Origin: Nitrosomonas sp. Is79A3
GTDB lineage: Bacteria; Pseudomonadota; Gammaproteobacteria; Burkholderiales; Nitrosomonadaceae
Reading direction: 5' to 3'
DNA: 64,000 nucleotides
Assembly: GCF_000219585.1 (NCBI RefSeq)
Contig: NC_015731.1
Coordinates: 2,356,001 to 2,420,000 of the forward strand
A program made the position numbers and the translations under genes. Position 1 is the stretch's first letter. Each line of letters begins with the position of its first letter. Under the pieces are notes generated by a model that ran no database searches, was not told where the DNA came from, and saw only the letters and a program-made list of their open reading frames with translations. This document shows, piece by piece, positions 1 to 8,677 of this stretch.

Positions 1-1646
1 ACTACAGCCAATCCTTGACCAACATCCAGCACCGTTAACCATAATTCACCGGACTTGGGTTGGGCAGGCTGTACCAAAAACATCGGCAACAGTGCAATGA
101 CCCCCAGCCAGCGTGCCGGGAAACCGGCAAAAAATCCCAGCCCCAAACTTCCAGGCAGCAACAACCATAAGATCCCAACGATTGCCACCGCTATTGCCCA
201 CATCGGCGGCGCATGCTGCTGCCATACTACGTTTGACATATCGCTGAGCGAGCGCAGTAACAGCATGACAATACTTAACGCCTCATGGGCAATCGGTAAC
301 ATAAAATCAAACAATGGTATCGTTGCCAATAAGGTTAGCGGCACCACTACCAGGCTCACCAACGGAATGGCAATGGCATTTGCAATGGGGGATACCAATG
401 ACACCTGCTGAAACAAAGCCAGTAATAGCGGGATGAGTCCCAATGTAATGGCCCATTGAATCCGTAACCAATCATTCAACCAGTGAATTTTGCCGATCCG
501 CCCTACCGTCACCAGCATAATAATGGCAATGGCACCAAATGATAGCCAGAAACCAGGCGCAATGCTTGCCCAAGGATCGAGCAACACCACCCAAAATAAC
601 GCCCATGCCAGCACCCTTGTTGCAGAAGTTTGGTGCCCTCTCCATAACGCGACTGCCACCACAGCCAACATGCAGAATGCCCGCTGCGCCGGAATGGCGA
701 AGCCGGACAGCACAGCATAACTGAAAGCCACTATCAATCCGGCCATGACAGCCGCGCGGCGTGCTGGCAAACGTAACGTTAAGTAATTATTCCAACGCCA
801 TAACCAGAACACCGCTGCAAACACCATACTGGAGATCATGGTGATATGCAGGCCGGAAATTGCCATCAGATGATTGGTCCCCGTACGCGTAAATATTTGC
901 CACTGATCGCGGGGAATGGCGTGCTGATCACCCGTGGCCAGCGTTTTTAATATGCCGGCATAAGCTTTATCGCCTAGACTTGCAGCAAAGCGTTGCTGGA
1001 TTTCCTCGCGAACATGCTCAATCCAATAGATTGGATGTGGAACCATGGGATGCAAACGCCGATTATCGGCCGAGGAACGCACATATCCGGATGCTCGAAC
1101 ATTACGCTCCAACGCCCATGCTTCATAATCGAAGCCATGCGGATTCATTGTGCCGTGCGGCTGTTTCAGACGCACCGTTACTTGCCAGCGCTCCCCCGCT
1201 TTGATAACCGGCAACCTCTTCTGATCTGAATCCGCCTGTTGCTCTTGATACCAGGATAACGCAATCTTTTTGGGCACAATCGCACCTTCAGTAACCACTC
1301 GCTCGATATCGAAGCGGAAACGCACACTACGATCATCGCTTTGCGGCACACTGGCCACTACGCCAATCACCTGAATATCCTTTTGTTCCCATGCTTGGGG
1401 TAATGAATCAGACAAGCGCCAATGTGCAAAAGCAGCTGCCCAGAAAAATCCAATCCCCAGGAAAATCCCCCATAACAAGACTCTATTTACTGTTCCCAGT
1501 AAGGCCAATTGATAATGCTGTATTAAGCCGATTGCAATTGTTACCCACAATAAACTGCAGGCCCAAATTAATTCGGGTAATTCAGCTTGTTGTTGCAACA
1601 AGCCAGTACCCAAAACAAAAGCAAGAATATTTAATCGGATTAGCAA
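1..1646 (-). CDS. comEC: ComEC/Rec2 DNA-uptake channel, N-terminal part (partial)
   Basis: About 548 codons of a ComEC-type inner-membrane channel, which carries single-stranded DNA into the cytoplasm during transformation. The gene runs off the left edge. The visible protein begins MLIRLNILAFVLG, has a hydrophobic N-terminal hairpin, a soluble DUF4131/OB-like segment (roughly residues 75-200), the competence-domain signature HLMAISGLHI near residue 258, many membrane helices, and the first strand of the metallo-beta-lactamase-like domain (TVLDVGQG) at the edge. I chose TTG at 1646 because GAGGAG lies 10 nt upstream and the reading frame has no ATG near the N-terminus; an in-frame stop lies about 10 codons further upstream. 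It is divergent from the signalling operon at 1757. The family call is firm; the start is inferred. Confidence 0.9.
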   Translation of the reverse strand, partial: MLIRLNILAFVLGTGLLQQQAELPELIWACSLLWVTIAIGLIQHYQLALLGTVNRVLLWGIFLGIGFFWAAAFAHWRLSDSLPQAWEQKDIQVIGVVASVPQSDDRSVRFRFDIERVVTEGAIVPKKIALSWYQEQQADSDQKRLPVIKAGERWQVTVRLKQPHGTMNPHGFDYEAWALERNVRASGYVRSSADNRRLHPMVPHPIYWIEHVREEIQQRFAASLGDKAYAGILKTLATGDQHAIPRDQWQIFTRTGTNHLMAISGLHITMISSMVFAAVFWLWRWNNYLTLRLPARRAAVMAGLIVAFSYAVLSGFAIPAQRAFCMLAVVAVALWRGHQTSATRVLAWALFWVVLLDPWASIAPGFWLSFGAIAIIMLVTVGRIGKIHWLNDWLRIQWAITLGLIPLLLALFQQVSLVSPIANAIAIPLVSLVVVPLTLLATIPLFDFMLPIAHEALSIVMLLLRSLSDMSNVVWQQHAPPMWAIAVAIVGILWLLLPGSLGLGFFAGFPARWLGVIALLPMFLVQPAQPKSGELWLTVLDVGQGLAV

Positions 1647-1756
1647 ATTCGCCAAACTCCTCAACCAAATAGTTTAATATTCGTAGTGCATAATTTTTAT
1701 GGAAAAATAGCTTTTTGGGTTCATGAAATAAGGATAAATTTAAGCTCTCTCATTCG

Positions 1757-4678
1757 ATGACGCATCAGGATAAAGTGGATATCAATCCAAATACAGAAAC
1801 AGACACATTCCCAATAGTGGGTATCGGCGCCTCTGCGGGAGGATTAAATGCATTTACCCAACTGCTCAAAGCACTTCCTATCGACACTGGCATGGCCTTT
1901 GTTCTGATCCAGCATCTTGACCCTAAACATATCAGCCTATTACCTGATCTGATAAAACGTACCACGGCAATGCCCGTGATCGAAATAAGCGATAATCTGC
2001 GTGTTGAGCCCAATCATATTTATGTGATGCCACCGACACATAGCTTGGCACTGCTGCACGGTGTATTGCAATTGCTCCCACGTCCGGATGTATGGGGTAA
2101 ATTCCTGCCCATTGATGATTTTCTAACCAGTCTTGCACAAGACCGGCAAAATCATGCCATTGGAATTATTCTTTCAGGCACAGCATCCGATGGCACTTTG
2201 GGTATACAAGCCATCAAGACAGTGGGCGGTATTACCTTTGCACAATCTGAAGATTCGGCGGAATATGATGGAATGCCGCACAGTGCAATCGCTAGCGGGC
2301 ATGTGGATTTTATCCTGCCACCTAAGGAAATTGCCCGTAAATTGGCGCAAATAGCGCATCATCCCTATTTAAAACAACAGTTAGTTAAGCTTGCAGAAGA
2401 TGTGCCAGCCAAAGAAACGAACCTCGGTAAAATTTTCGTTCTGCTGCGCGCGCGCACCGGTATCGACTTTACTTACTACAAGCACACGACCATTCTGCGT
2501 CGTATTAAACGGCGCATGATGCTACACCAACTGGATGAAATGAAAGATTATGTCAAGTTTCTGCGGCAGCACCCAAAGGAACTGGACATATTGTTTCAGG
2601 ACATGCTGATCAATGTCACGAGCTTCTTTCGCGATCCAGAAGCTTTTGAGGTTCTCAAGAAAGAAATATTTCCTCGTCTCATTGAACAACTGGCAAATGA
2701 AAGAGCACTTCGTATTTGGATACCCGCTTGTTCAACGGGTGAAGAGGTTTATTCAATAGCCATTGCGCTATTTGAATTTCTCGGTAATCAAGTTAATGCC
2801 ATGCATATTCAGATCTTTGCTTCAGATATCGATAAGCAAGCGATCGACAAAGCACGCCAAGGGATCTATTCACATCACATCGATGAGACTGTTGGAATTG
2901 AGCGGCTTGCGCGGTTTTTTATCAAAACAACAAACGGTTACCAGATCTGCAAAAGTATCCGGGATGTCTGCGTATTTGCGATACAGAATGTTATCCAAGA
3001 CCCCCCTTTCTCCCGGATAAATCTGATTTGCTGCCGCAATCTGTTGATTTATCTCAATACACCAATACAGAAAAGAGTATTAAACACTTTTTTCTATGCG
3101 CTACGTCCGAATGGTTTCCTGATGTTAGGCACTTCTGAAACGATTGGTAGCGAAGCCGATCTTTACTCTTTAATTGACAGGAAGAATAAGATTTATTTGC
3201 GTAAATCTCAGGCAAATCCACCTAATACTGATTTAGCCAAAATACTCTCTACATCTCCATCAGTTTCGACATTTCATTTTCACTCAAAGGACGCACCACC
3301 GGCAATGCAAGTGCAACAAGCAGCTGAAAATATAATTCTGACAAAATATGGGCCACCGGCGGTAGTAATCGACCAGAATATGCATATACTCTATTTCCGT
3401 GGCCAAACCGGCCCCTACATTGAGCCAACTACTGGGAGCGCAAGTCTCAACTTGTTGAAAATGGTGCATCCGGAACTGATAATAGAACTACGAGCACTTG
3501 TCCATCAAGCCATCAAGGAAAACAACATTGTTCGCAAGGAAGGCTTGCGCATGCATCATAATGGAAGCTATAAAAATATAAATTTGCAAATAATACCCCT
3601 CGTCAGTCCAAAAACTATGATGCCAAGTTATTTGGTCGTATTTGAACCTGGCGCTGAAATCCCCGCTAGGCAGAACCCATTACAGCCAGAAGACTCGTGT
3701 AGAGATGCTAGAGATCTTCGCATTAGTACTTTGGAAAATGAATTACTTACCGAACGGGAGTATATGCAATCGATTATTGAAGAACAGGAAGGAACCAATG
3801 AAGAATTGCAGTCTGCTAATGAAGAAATCCAATCCGCCAACGAAGAATTGCAAAGTATTAACGAAGAATTAGAAACTACTAAAGAAGAATTACAGTCCAC
3901 CAATGAAGAACTGACCACCATCATCGAAGAGCATGAAAATCGGAATCAAGAATTAAATCAAGTTAACAACGACCTAATCAATCTACTGGCTAGCATTGAT
4001 ACGCCCATTGTCATTCTGCACAAAAACTTATCTATCCGGCGATTTACTCCTGCTGCAAAAGTACTGCTGAATCTTATCGATACCGACACCAATCGGCCGA
4101 TCAGTAATATTCGGCCTAATATCGCTATCCCGGATTTGGAAAGCGAACTCAAACAAGTGATAGAATCGGCTGTCACGAAATCCATTGAGGTACAGGATGA
4201 TAATGGGCATTGGTACTTATTGCGACTACACCCTTTCGAGAAACAGGATAAAAACATCGACGGTGTCGTAATGGTATTTATTGATATTGATGCAATTAAA
4301 GATATCGAACAGTTACGTAATGCACTTCAATATGAACGCCGTTTGGCGGCGGTAGTCCGCGATTCTAACGATGCAGTAACAGTCCAGGATTTTAACGGCC
4401 ATATCCTGGCATGGAACCAGCGTGCAACAGAAATGTTTGGATATACCGAAGACGAAGCACTACAGCTTAATGCCAATCAATTGATCCCAGACATAGCCCG
4501 AGAAGAAATGCGTACTTTGTTGGAGCAACTTCAACACGGCCAGAAAACACCCCCTTGCGAAACCATACGTTGCACTAAAGAAGGCCATTTACTCAAGGTG
4601 TGGATGACGACATCAATCCTGAATAACGGCGCGGGTAATCCAGCGGCCATTGCAATCACCGAACGGGAGATCCTATAA
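1757..4678 (+). CDS. CheB-CheR fusion with PAS domains and long signalling coiled coil
   Basis: A 973-residue chemotaxis-type methylesterase/methyltransferase fusion. Residues about 18-200 are CheB-like with the Ser-His-Asp triad visible: Ser26 in GASAGG, His53 in QHLDPKH, Asp145 in GTASDG. Residues about 215-490 are CheR, with TSFFRDP and the SAM-binding PACSTGEEVYS near 323. A PAS-like segment follows, then a 65-residue heptad coil built from EELQSxN repeats (about 673-739) and two more PAS-like modules to the C-terminus. There is no N-terminal receiver domain of the kind ordinary CheB carries. It ends 3 nt before the kinase gene, so it probably feeds that kinase/NarL regulator pair rather than a classical chemoreceptor array; this is inference. 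No chemoreceptor or CheA gene is in the window. Confidence 0.9.
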   Translation: MTHQDKVDINPNTETDTFPIVGIGASAGGLNAFTQLLKALPIDTGMAFVLIQHLDPKHISLLPDLIKRTTAMPVIEISDNLRVEPNHIYVMPPTHSLALLHGVLQLLPRPDVWGKFLPIDDFLTSLAQDRQNHAIGIILSGTASDGTLGIQAIKTVGGITFAQSEDSAEYDGMPHSAIASGHVDFILPPKEIARKLAQIAHHPYLKQQLVKLAEDVPAKETNLGKIFVLLRARTGIDFTYYKHTTILRRIKRRMMLHQLDEMKDYVKFLRQHPKELDILFQDMLINVTSFFRDPEAFEVLKKEIFPRLIEQLANERALRIWIPACSTGEEVYSIAIALFEFLGNQVNAMHIQIFASDIDKQAIDKARQGIYSHHIDETVGIERLARFFIKTTNGYQICKSIRDVCVFAIQNVIQDPPFSRINLICCRNLLIYLNTPIQKRVLNTFFYALRPNGFLMLGTSETIGSEADLYSLIDRKNKIYLRKSQANPPNTDLAKILSTSPSVSTFHFHSKDAPPAMQVQQAAENIILTKYGPPAVVIDQNMHILYFRGQTGPYIEPTTGSASLNLLKMVHPELIIELRALVHQAIKENNIVRKEGLRMHHNGSYKNINLQIIPLVSPKTMMPSYLVVFEPGAEIPARQNPLQPEDSCRDARDLRISTLENELLTEREYMQSIIEEQEGTNEELQSANEEIQSANEELQSINEELETTKEELQSTNEELTTIIEEHENRNQELNQVNNDLINLLASIDTPIVILHKNLSIRRFTPAAKVLLNLIDTDTNRPISNIRPNIAIPDLESELKQVIESAVTKSIEVQDDNGHWYLLRLHPFEKQDKNIDGVVMVFIDIDAIKDIEQLRNALQYERRLAAVVRDSNDAVTVQDFNGHILAWNQRATEMFGYTEDEALQLNANQLIPDIAREEMRTLLEQLQHGQKTPPCETIRCTKEGHLLKVWMTTSILNNGAGNPAAIAITEREIL

Positions 4679-4681
4679 AAA

Positions 4682-5890
4682 TTGGATAATGAACATAGAA
4701 GAAAAGATGATGATATCAGTCATAGCAAGCTGGAACTGCTCGTTGAACTGCAGATTCATCAGACAGAATTGGAAATGCAAAACCTGGAACTCAAGGAAGC
4801 GCAGCAACAATTGGAAGAATCGCGCAACCATTATGCAGATCTCTATGACTACGCTCCCGTAGGGTATCTTACCGTAGATCAAACTGGTGATATCCGATCT
4901 ATTAATTTGACCGGAGCCAGTTTATTGGGAAAAGAACGTGCACTTCTTATCGGCAGGCAATTTATAGCGTGCTTCTCCTATATCGACCATCAGGCATTTT
5001 TCCATTATCTACACGATATTTTCAATAACCCCAATAAAGTCACGCTGGACCTAAAAATCGGCAATACACAAAATCAATTCCGCTTTATTCATCTAGAAAG
5101 TATAGCGGACTATGATAACAACCTGTGTCGTATGATCCTATCCGACATCAGTCAACTCAGAGAAGCAATTGACGGCAATCGTGAATTATTGAATGAGAAC
5201 AGACGGCTTATGAAAGAGCTATTTCGTATCCAGGAAAAGGAGCGGCGCACATTGGCTTATGAGTTGCATGATGAGTTAGGCCAATGGATTACGGCCATTC
5301 GCGCAGAAAATGAAGTAATTCTCAGTCACGCAGAGAAAAACGCAAACATTGCCGCCAGCGCTCAAGCGATTAAAGATTGTACTCAGAGAATGCATGAAGT
5401 GATACACAACATGCTGCATCAACTGCGTCCGGCACTAATGGATGCACTGGGCTTACCCAACGCACTCTTAGAATTAAGAAAACAATGGTGCTCGCACCAT
5501 CAACATATCGTCCTTGAATTACAACTGCAGGGCGAGCTTACAATGTTTGATGAACAATTGAATATCGCTGTATTTCGCCTCGTTCAGGAAAGTCTTAATA
5601 ATATTTGCAATCATTCTGAAGCCAACTGGGCTCAGATCAGCTTAGTCCGTGAAGCCATTGAAAACTCTCCAGTTGACTATCTGTATCTGAATATAGAAGA
5701 TAACGGCAAAGGCTACGATGTCAATCAACAATATACAGGTTTAGGCTTGTTGGGTATGCGTGAACGAGTAATCGCCATGAACGGCACGCTGTCGGTGCGA
5801 AGCGCATGTAACGAAGGCACAGAAATTAACATTCGATTACCAATCGAAAACTCAAACGATGACAAAACAAATCTCCATTCTGTTGATTGA
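4682..5890 (+). CDS. PAS-containing histidine kinase, HisKA_3 (NarX/DesK-like) type
   Basis: A 402-residue soluble sensor kinase with no membrane segment. An N-terminal helix (about 15-50) leads into a PAS domain (about 50-160), then HisKA_3 with the phospho-acceptor His196 in YELHDELGQ, and a HATPase_c domain with DNGKGYD and GLGLLGMRERV near the C-terminus. The start is TTG at 4682, only 3 nt after the CheB-CheR stop; no in-frame ATG lies early enough to keep the N-terminal helix. The last 32 nt overlap the response-regulator gene, so translation of the three genes is probably coupled. The signal is unknown; the cytosolic PAS domain suggests an intracellular redox, ligand or methylation-linked input. 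Confidence 0.88.
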   Translation: MDNEHRRKDDDISHSKLELLVELQIHQTELEMQNLELKEAQQQLEESRNHYADLYDYAPVGYLTVDQTGDIRSINLTGASLLGKERALLIGRQFIACFSYIDHQAFFHYLHDIFNNPNKVTLDLKIGNTQNQFRFIHLESIADYDNNLCRMILSDISQLREAIDGNRELLNENRRLMKELFRIQEKERRTLAYELHDELGQWITAIRAENEVILSHAEKNANIAASAQAIKDCTQRMHEVIHNMLHQLRPALMDALGLPNALLELRKQWCSHHQHIVLELQLQGELTMFDEQLNIAVFRLVQESLNNICNHSEANWAQISLVREAIENSPVDYLYLNIEDNGKGYDVNQQYTGLGLLGMRERVIAMNGTLSVRSACNEGTEINIRLPIENSNDDKTNLHSVD

Positions 5891-6500
5891 TGATCATCCT
5901 GTCGTGCGTACCGGATATCGTCGTTTGCTTGAAAATACACCCAATATGCATGTGGTAGCAGAAGCGGAAAATGGCGAAAAGGGCTCTCAACTTTATGTAG
6001 AACATCGACCAGATGTCACAATTCTTGATTTGAACATGCCAGGTATTGGCGGGCTTGAAACAATCCGCCGTATCAAAGCCTATAACCCTGATGCAAGTAT
6101 TCTGGTCTTTAGCATGCTAAATAATGTAACCATGGCCCAGCGCTCATTAAAAGCGGGAGCCCTTGGATTTATCAGCAAACAAAGCGGGATAGGAGAAATG
6201 GTTCAAGCAGTCCGGCAGGTAAACTCAGGAAAAATATATATTGAATCAGAGTTGGCCGCAATACTGGCAGTGAATGCTACGCATGAAAATACGTGTGAGA
6301 ACCCATTAGAGATGCTCACTAAACGAGAATTTCAAATATTCAAACTGCTTGCGGAAGGAAATTCCTGTGTACAAATTGCGGAGAAACTGACCATCAGCCC
6401 TAAAACTGTTAGTGTTCATCATGCTAATCTGATGCGGAAATTGCAACTAGAGAACACAACGCAACTCATTCGAATAGCAATCGATCAAAATGTTATCTAA
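5859..6500 (+). CDS. NarL/FixJ-family response regulator (LuxR-type HTH)
   Basis: A 213-residue DNA-binding regulator. The receiver domain (residues about 5-120) shows the acidic pocket Asp11-Asp12, phospho-acceptor Asp57 in TILDLNMPG and the conserved Lys107. The C-terminal LuxR-type HTH (about 150-205) shows LTKREFQIFKLLAEG and ISPKTVSVHH. The ATG lies inside the 3' end of the kinase gene with a 32-nt overlap, which marks the kinase as its partner. Targets cannot be read from this window. A 140-bp inverted-repeat element begins at the base after its stop codon. Confidence 0.92.
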   Translation: MTKQISILLIDDHPVVRTGYRRLLENTPNMHVVAEAENGEKGSQLYVEHRPDVTILDLNMPGIGGLETIRRIKAYNPDASILVFSMLNNVTMAQRSLKAGALGFISKQSGIGEMVQAVRQVNSGKIYIESELAAILAVNATHENTCENPLEMLTKREFQIFKLLAEGNSCVQIAEKLTISPKTVSVHHANLMRKLQLENTTQLIRIAIDQNVI

Positions 6501-6640
6501 CAGGCCGTTGAAAAACGTTTTCGAAGCAGGCGACGCAAGGCAATAATAGGCGAAAAAGCGCAGTTTATGCTTAATAAATGAGCATTTTGAGTCTGTTTTT
6601 AACACCGCGGCGGCAACGCAGATAGTTTTTCGATGGCCTG
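6501..6640. mobile_element. 140-bp MITE-like element with terminal inverted repeats and CTAA direct repeats
   Basis: The left end reads CAGGCCGTTGAAAAAC and the right end, reverse complemented, reads CAGGCCATCGAAAAAC, a 14 of 16 match. The bases just outside are CTAA at 6497-6500 and CTAA at 6641-6644, a 4-bp direct repeat that could be a target-site duplication. There is no ORF inside. Length, inverted ends and duplication fit a non-autonomous miniature transposable element. IS5-group elements are known to target YTAR-like 4-bp sites, so an IS5-type transposase is a possible source; this is inference. The insertion keeps the TAA stop of the upstream regulator gene. Confidence 0.65.
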
Positions 6641-6783
6641 CTAAGCAAAATGACTTGATCCGCTCGATCATACTTTAAGAAATAAGGAAAATGCCTATTT
6701 AAACGGTATCACGCTTCAATTAAGATAGCGCATTCTCAATCTCGCAGAAATGATGCTGCAAGCACCCCCAAACAGGAGAAAAA

Positions 6784-7833
6784 ATGACGGATATTATTAG
6801 TATTCTGAACAATGAAAGTGACTTTCTTCTCAAGCATGTCTGCACTACCATACCCAAGCATAGCCTACAGCTACCCGGCACTGATTTTATCGATCGTGTA
6901 ATGGCTCTGAGCAATCGAAAACCGAGTGTGCTGCGCAATCTTCAGGCACTCTATAACCACGGGCGTTTAGCAGGCACGGGCTATTTGTCACTTTTACCCG
7001 TCGATCAAGGCGTAGAGCATTCAGCGGGGGCTTCATTTGCACCCAACCCGATGTTCTTTGATCCCAAGCACATTGTTGAACTTGCCATTGAAGGCGGCTG
7101 CAATGGAGTCGCTTCCACATTGGGTGTGCTGGGCATCGTGTCACGGCAGTATGCGCACAAGATCCCGATGATTCTTAAAATTAATCACAATGAATTGCTG
7201 ACTTATCCGAACAAGTTCGACCAAACTCTTTTTGCCAGTGTCAATCAGGCCTTCAATATGGGTGCTTGCGCGGTTGGCGCAACGGTTTTCTTCGGCTCGG
7301 ATGAATCACGCCGCCAGATCCAGGAAGTTTCTGCAGCTTTTGAACATGCGCATAATCTGGGTATGGTAACCATATTATGGGCTTATACACGTAACACTGC
7401 TTTTAAAACTGCTGACAAGGATTATCATGTTAGCGCCGATCTGACCGGTCAAGCCAATCATCTGGCAGTAACTATCGGCGCTGATATCGTCAAACAAAAA
7501 ATGGCGATCAATAATGGCGGTTATAACGCAATTAAATTTGGCAAGACTCACCCCAAAGTATATAGCGAACTGACAACAGAGCATCCGATTGATCTCGTAC
7601 GTTATCAGGTCGCGAATTGTTACATGGGAAGGATTGGCATGATTAATTCGGGCGGCGAATCTGGTAGCGATGATCTGCACCAGGCAATTCGAACTGCAGT
7701 TATCAACAAGCGTGCAGGCGGTATGGGTTTAATCTCCGGCCGAAAGGCATTCCAGAAACCTTTCGATGAAGGTGTCAAATTACTCCACGCAATTCAGGAT
7801 GTGTACTTATCTAAAGAAGTAACCATTGCCTAA
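6784..7833 (+). CDS. fbaB: Class I fructose-bisphosphate aldolase (FbaB/DeoC-like)
   Basis: A 349-residue aldolase of the archaeal-type class I family, close to the 350 residues of E. coli FbaB. It interconverts fructose 1,6-bisphosphate with dihydroxyacetone phosphate and glyceraldehyde 3-phosphate by a Schiff-base mechanism and needs no metal. Visible family features are [13 protein letters not shown] near residue 71, [10 protein letters not shown] near 130 and the probable Schiff-base Lys237 in GADIVKQKM. The ATG has the ribosome site CAGGAG 6 nt upstream. It is a single-gene unit followed by a hairpin and a convergent Sel1 gene. In an autotroph it would serve the Calvin cycle, gluconeogenesis or glycolysis; which one is not visible. 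Confidence 0.93.
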   Translation: MTDIISILNNESDFLLKHVCTTIPKHSLQLPGTDFIDRVMALSNRKPSVLRNLQALYNHGRLAGTGYLSLLPVDQGVEHSAGASFAPNPMFFDPKHIVELAIEGGCNGVASTLGVLGIVSRQYAHKIPMILKINHNELLTYPNKFDQTLFASVNQAFNMGACAVGATVFFGSDESRRQIQEVSAAFEHAHNLGMVTILWAYTRNTAFKTADKDYHVSADLTGQANHLAVTIGADIVKQKMAINNGGYNAIKFGKTHPKVYSELTTEHPIDLVRYQVANCYMGRIGMINSGGESGSDDLHQAIRTAVINKRAGGMGLISGRKAFQKPFDEGVKLLHAIQDVYLSKEVTIA

Positions 7834-7865
7834 GCTATCAATTATAAATGCCTAATGGAATGGAG

Positions 7866-7890
7866 AAGGCATGACGGAACCATGCCTTTA
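7866..7890. terminator. Hairpin terminator between convergent aldolase and Sel1 genes
   Basis: Stem AAGGCATG (7866-7873) pairs with CATGCCTT (7881-7888) around a 7-nt loop and is followed by TTAATT. It lies between the aldolase stop (7833) and the stop of the minus-strand Sel1 gene (7919), and could serve both directions. Confidence 0.55.
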
Positions 7891-7918
7891 ATTACAGCAT
7901 CAGGTATAAAGCGCCGGA

Positions 7919-8593
7919 TTATTTACCTGATGCTTTTATAGCATCCAGGTTTGCACGCGCATCTTCATTGCCTTGAGCCGCGGCTTTTTCAAACCACTCG
8001 ATCGCTTTCTTCTCGTCTCTTGCCACCCCATCTCCAGTGAAGTACATGGCACCTAAATTATTCTGCGCATCCACATGACCTTGTTCTGCAGCTTTCTTAA
8101 ATAACTCGGCAGCCTGGGCCATATCCTGTGGAATGCCTTCGCCATTTGCATACATGAGTCCCAGATTAAATTGCGCATCCGCATAACCTTGCTCTGCAGC
8201 ACGAAAAAACCACCCGGCTGCCACTTCAGGGTCATTGTCCAACAATTGGCCAGACGGACTCTTTGAAACCGCTTCACCGGTATAATACATAACCCCCAAA
8301 CCATTCTGAGCAGCAGGGTTTCCCGCTTTAGCATCTTCCATTAAAGCTTTAAATTTTTCTTCGGCCGTTTTAACATCCCCTACCCCTGCAGGCAGAATTT
8401 GTTCTTTTAACTCTGCCTTTTCTTCATTGGTCAACCCTTCACCTATGAACGATGGAATTTCACCCAGCTTGGTTACTTCGTTCGTAGGTTTTGGTAATGA
8501 GCTAATTTCTGATTTATCACTTTTTGATTCTTCACCGCAACCAATAAGTAATAAAGCTGTTGCAGCCAGTAATAAAACAGCTAAAACTTTCAT
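7919..8593 (-). CDS. Sel1-repeat lipoprotein
   Basis: A 224-residue predicted lipoprotein. The signal peptide ends in the lipobox LIGC (Cys19), followed by a polar linker. Residues about 85-220 hold Sel1-like (TPR-related) 36-residue repeats seen as AAQNGLGVMYYTGEAV, DAQFNLGLMYANGEGI, DAQNNLGAMYFTGDGV and a final EDARANLDA. Sel1 repeats usually mediate protein-protein contacts; the partner here is unknown. It lies 84 nt downstream of the ankyrin-repeat gene on the same strand, so the two may be co-transcribed. The Ala before Gly-Asn at each repeat start is well kept, so it looks functional. Confidence 0.88.
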   Translation of the reverse strand: MKVLAVLLLAATALLLIGCGEESKSDKSEISSLPKPTNEVTKLGEIPSFIGEGLTNEEKAELKEQILPAGVGDVKTAEEKFKALMEDAKAGNPAAQNGLGVMYYTGEAVSKSPSGQLLDNDPEVAAGWFFRAAEQGYADAQFNLGLMYANGEGIPQDMAQAAELFKKAAEQGHVDAQNNLGAMYFTGDGVARDEKKAIEWFEKAAAQGNEDARANLDAIKASGK

Positions 8594-8677
8594 TTGTAAT
8601 TTCCTTTATTCCTTTAGTTTAACAATAACAGACCGGTACACTATAACAACTCGATTAGAAGTTGTGTATTAAAGTTC

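Noticed and set aside
509..1672. Several short frames on both strands inside comEC
   Set aside because: They are other-phase shadows of the comEC coding frame. The TTG-started minus-strand frame gives a clear ComEC protein.
4676..4690. CheB-CheR fusion and kinase as one frameshifted gene
   Set aside because: The PAS tail ends with a normal stop, the kinase frame starts 3 nt later with TTG, and the kinase has a plausible own N-terminal helix. Two adjacent genes are the simpler reading, although similar proteins can be fused.
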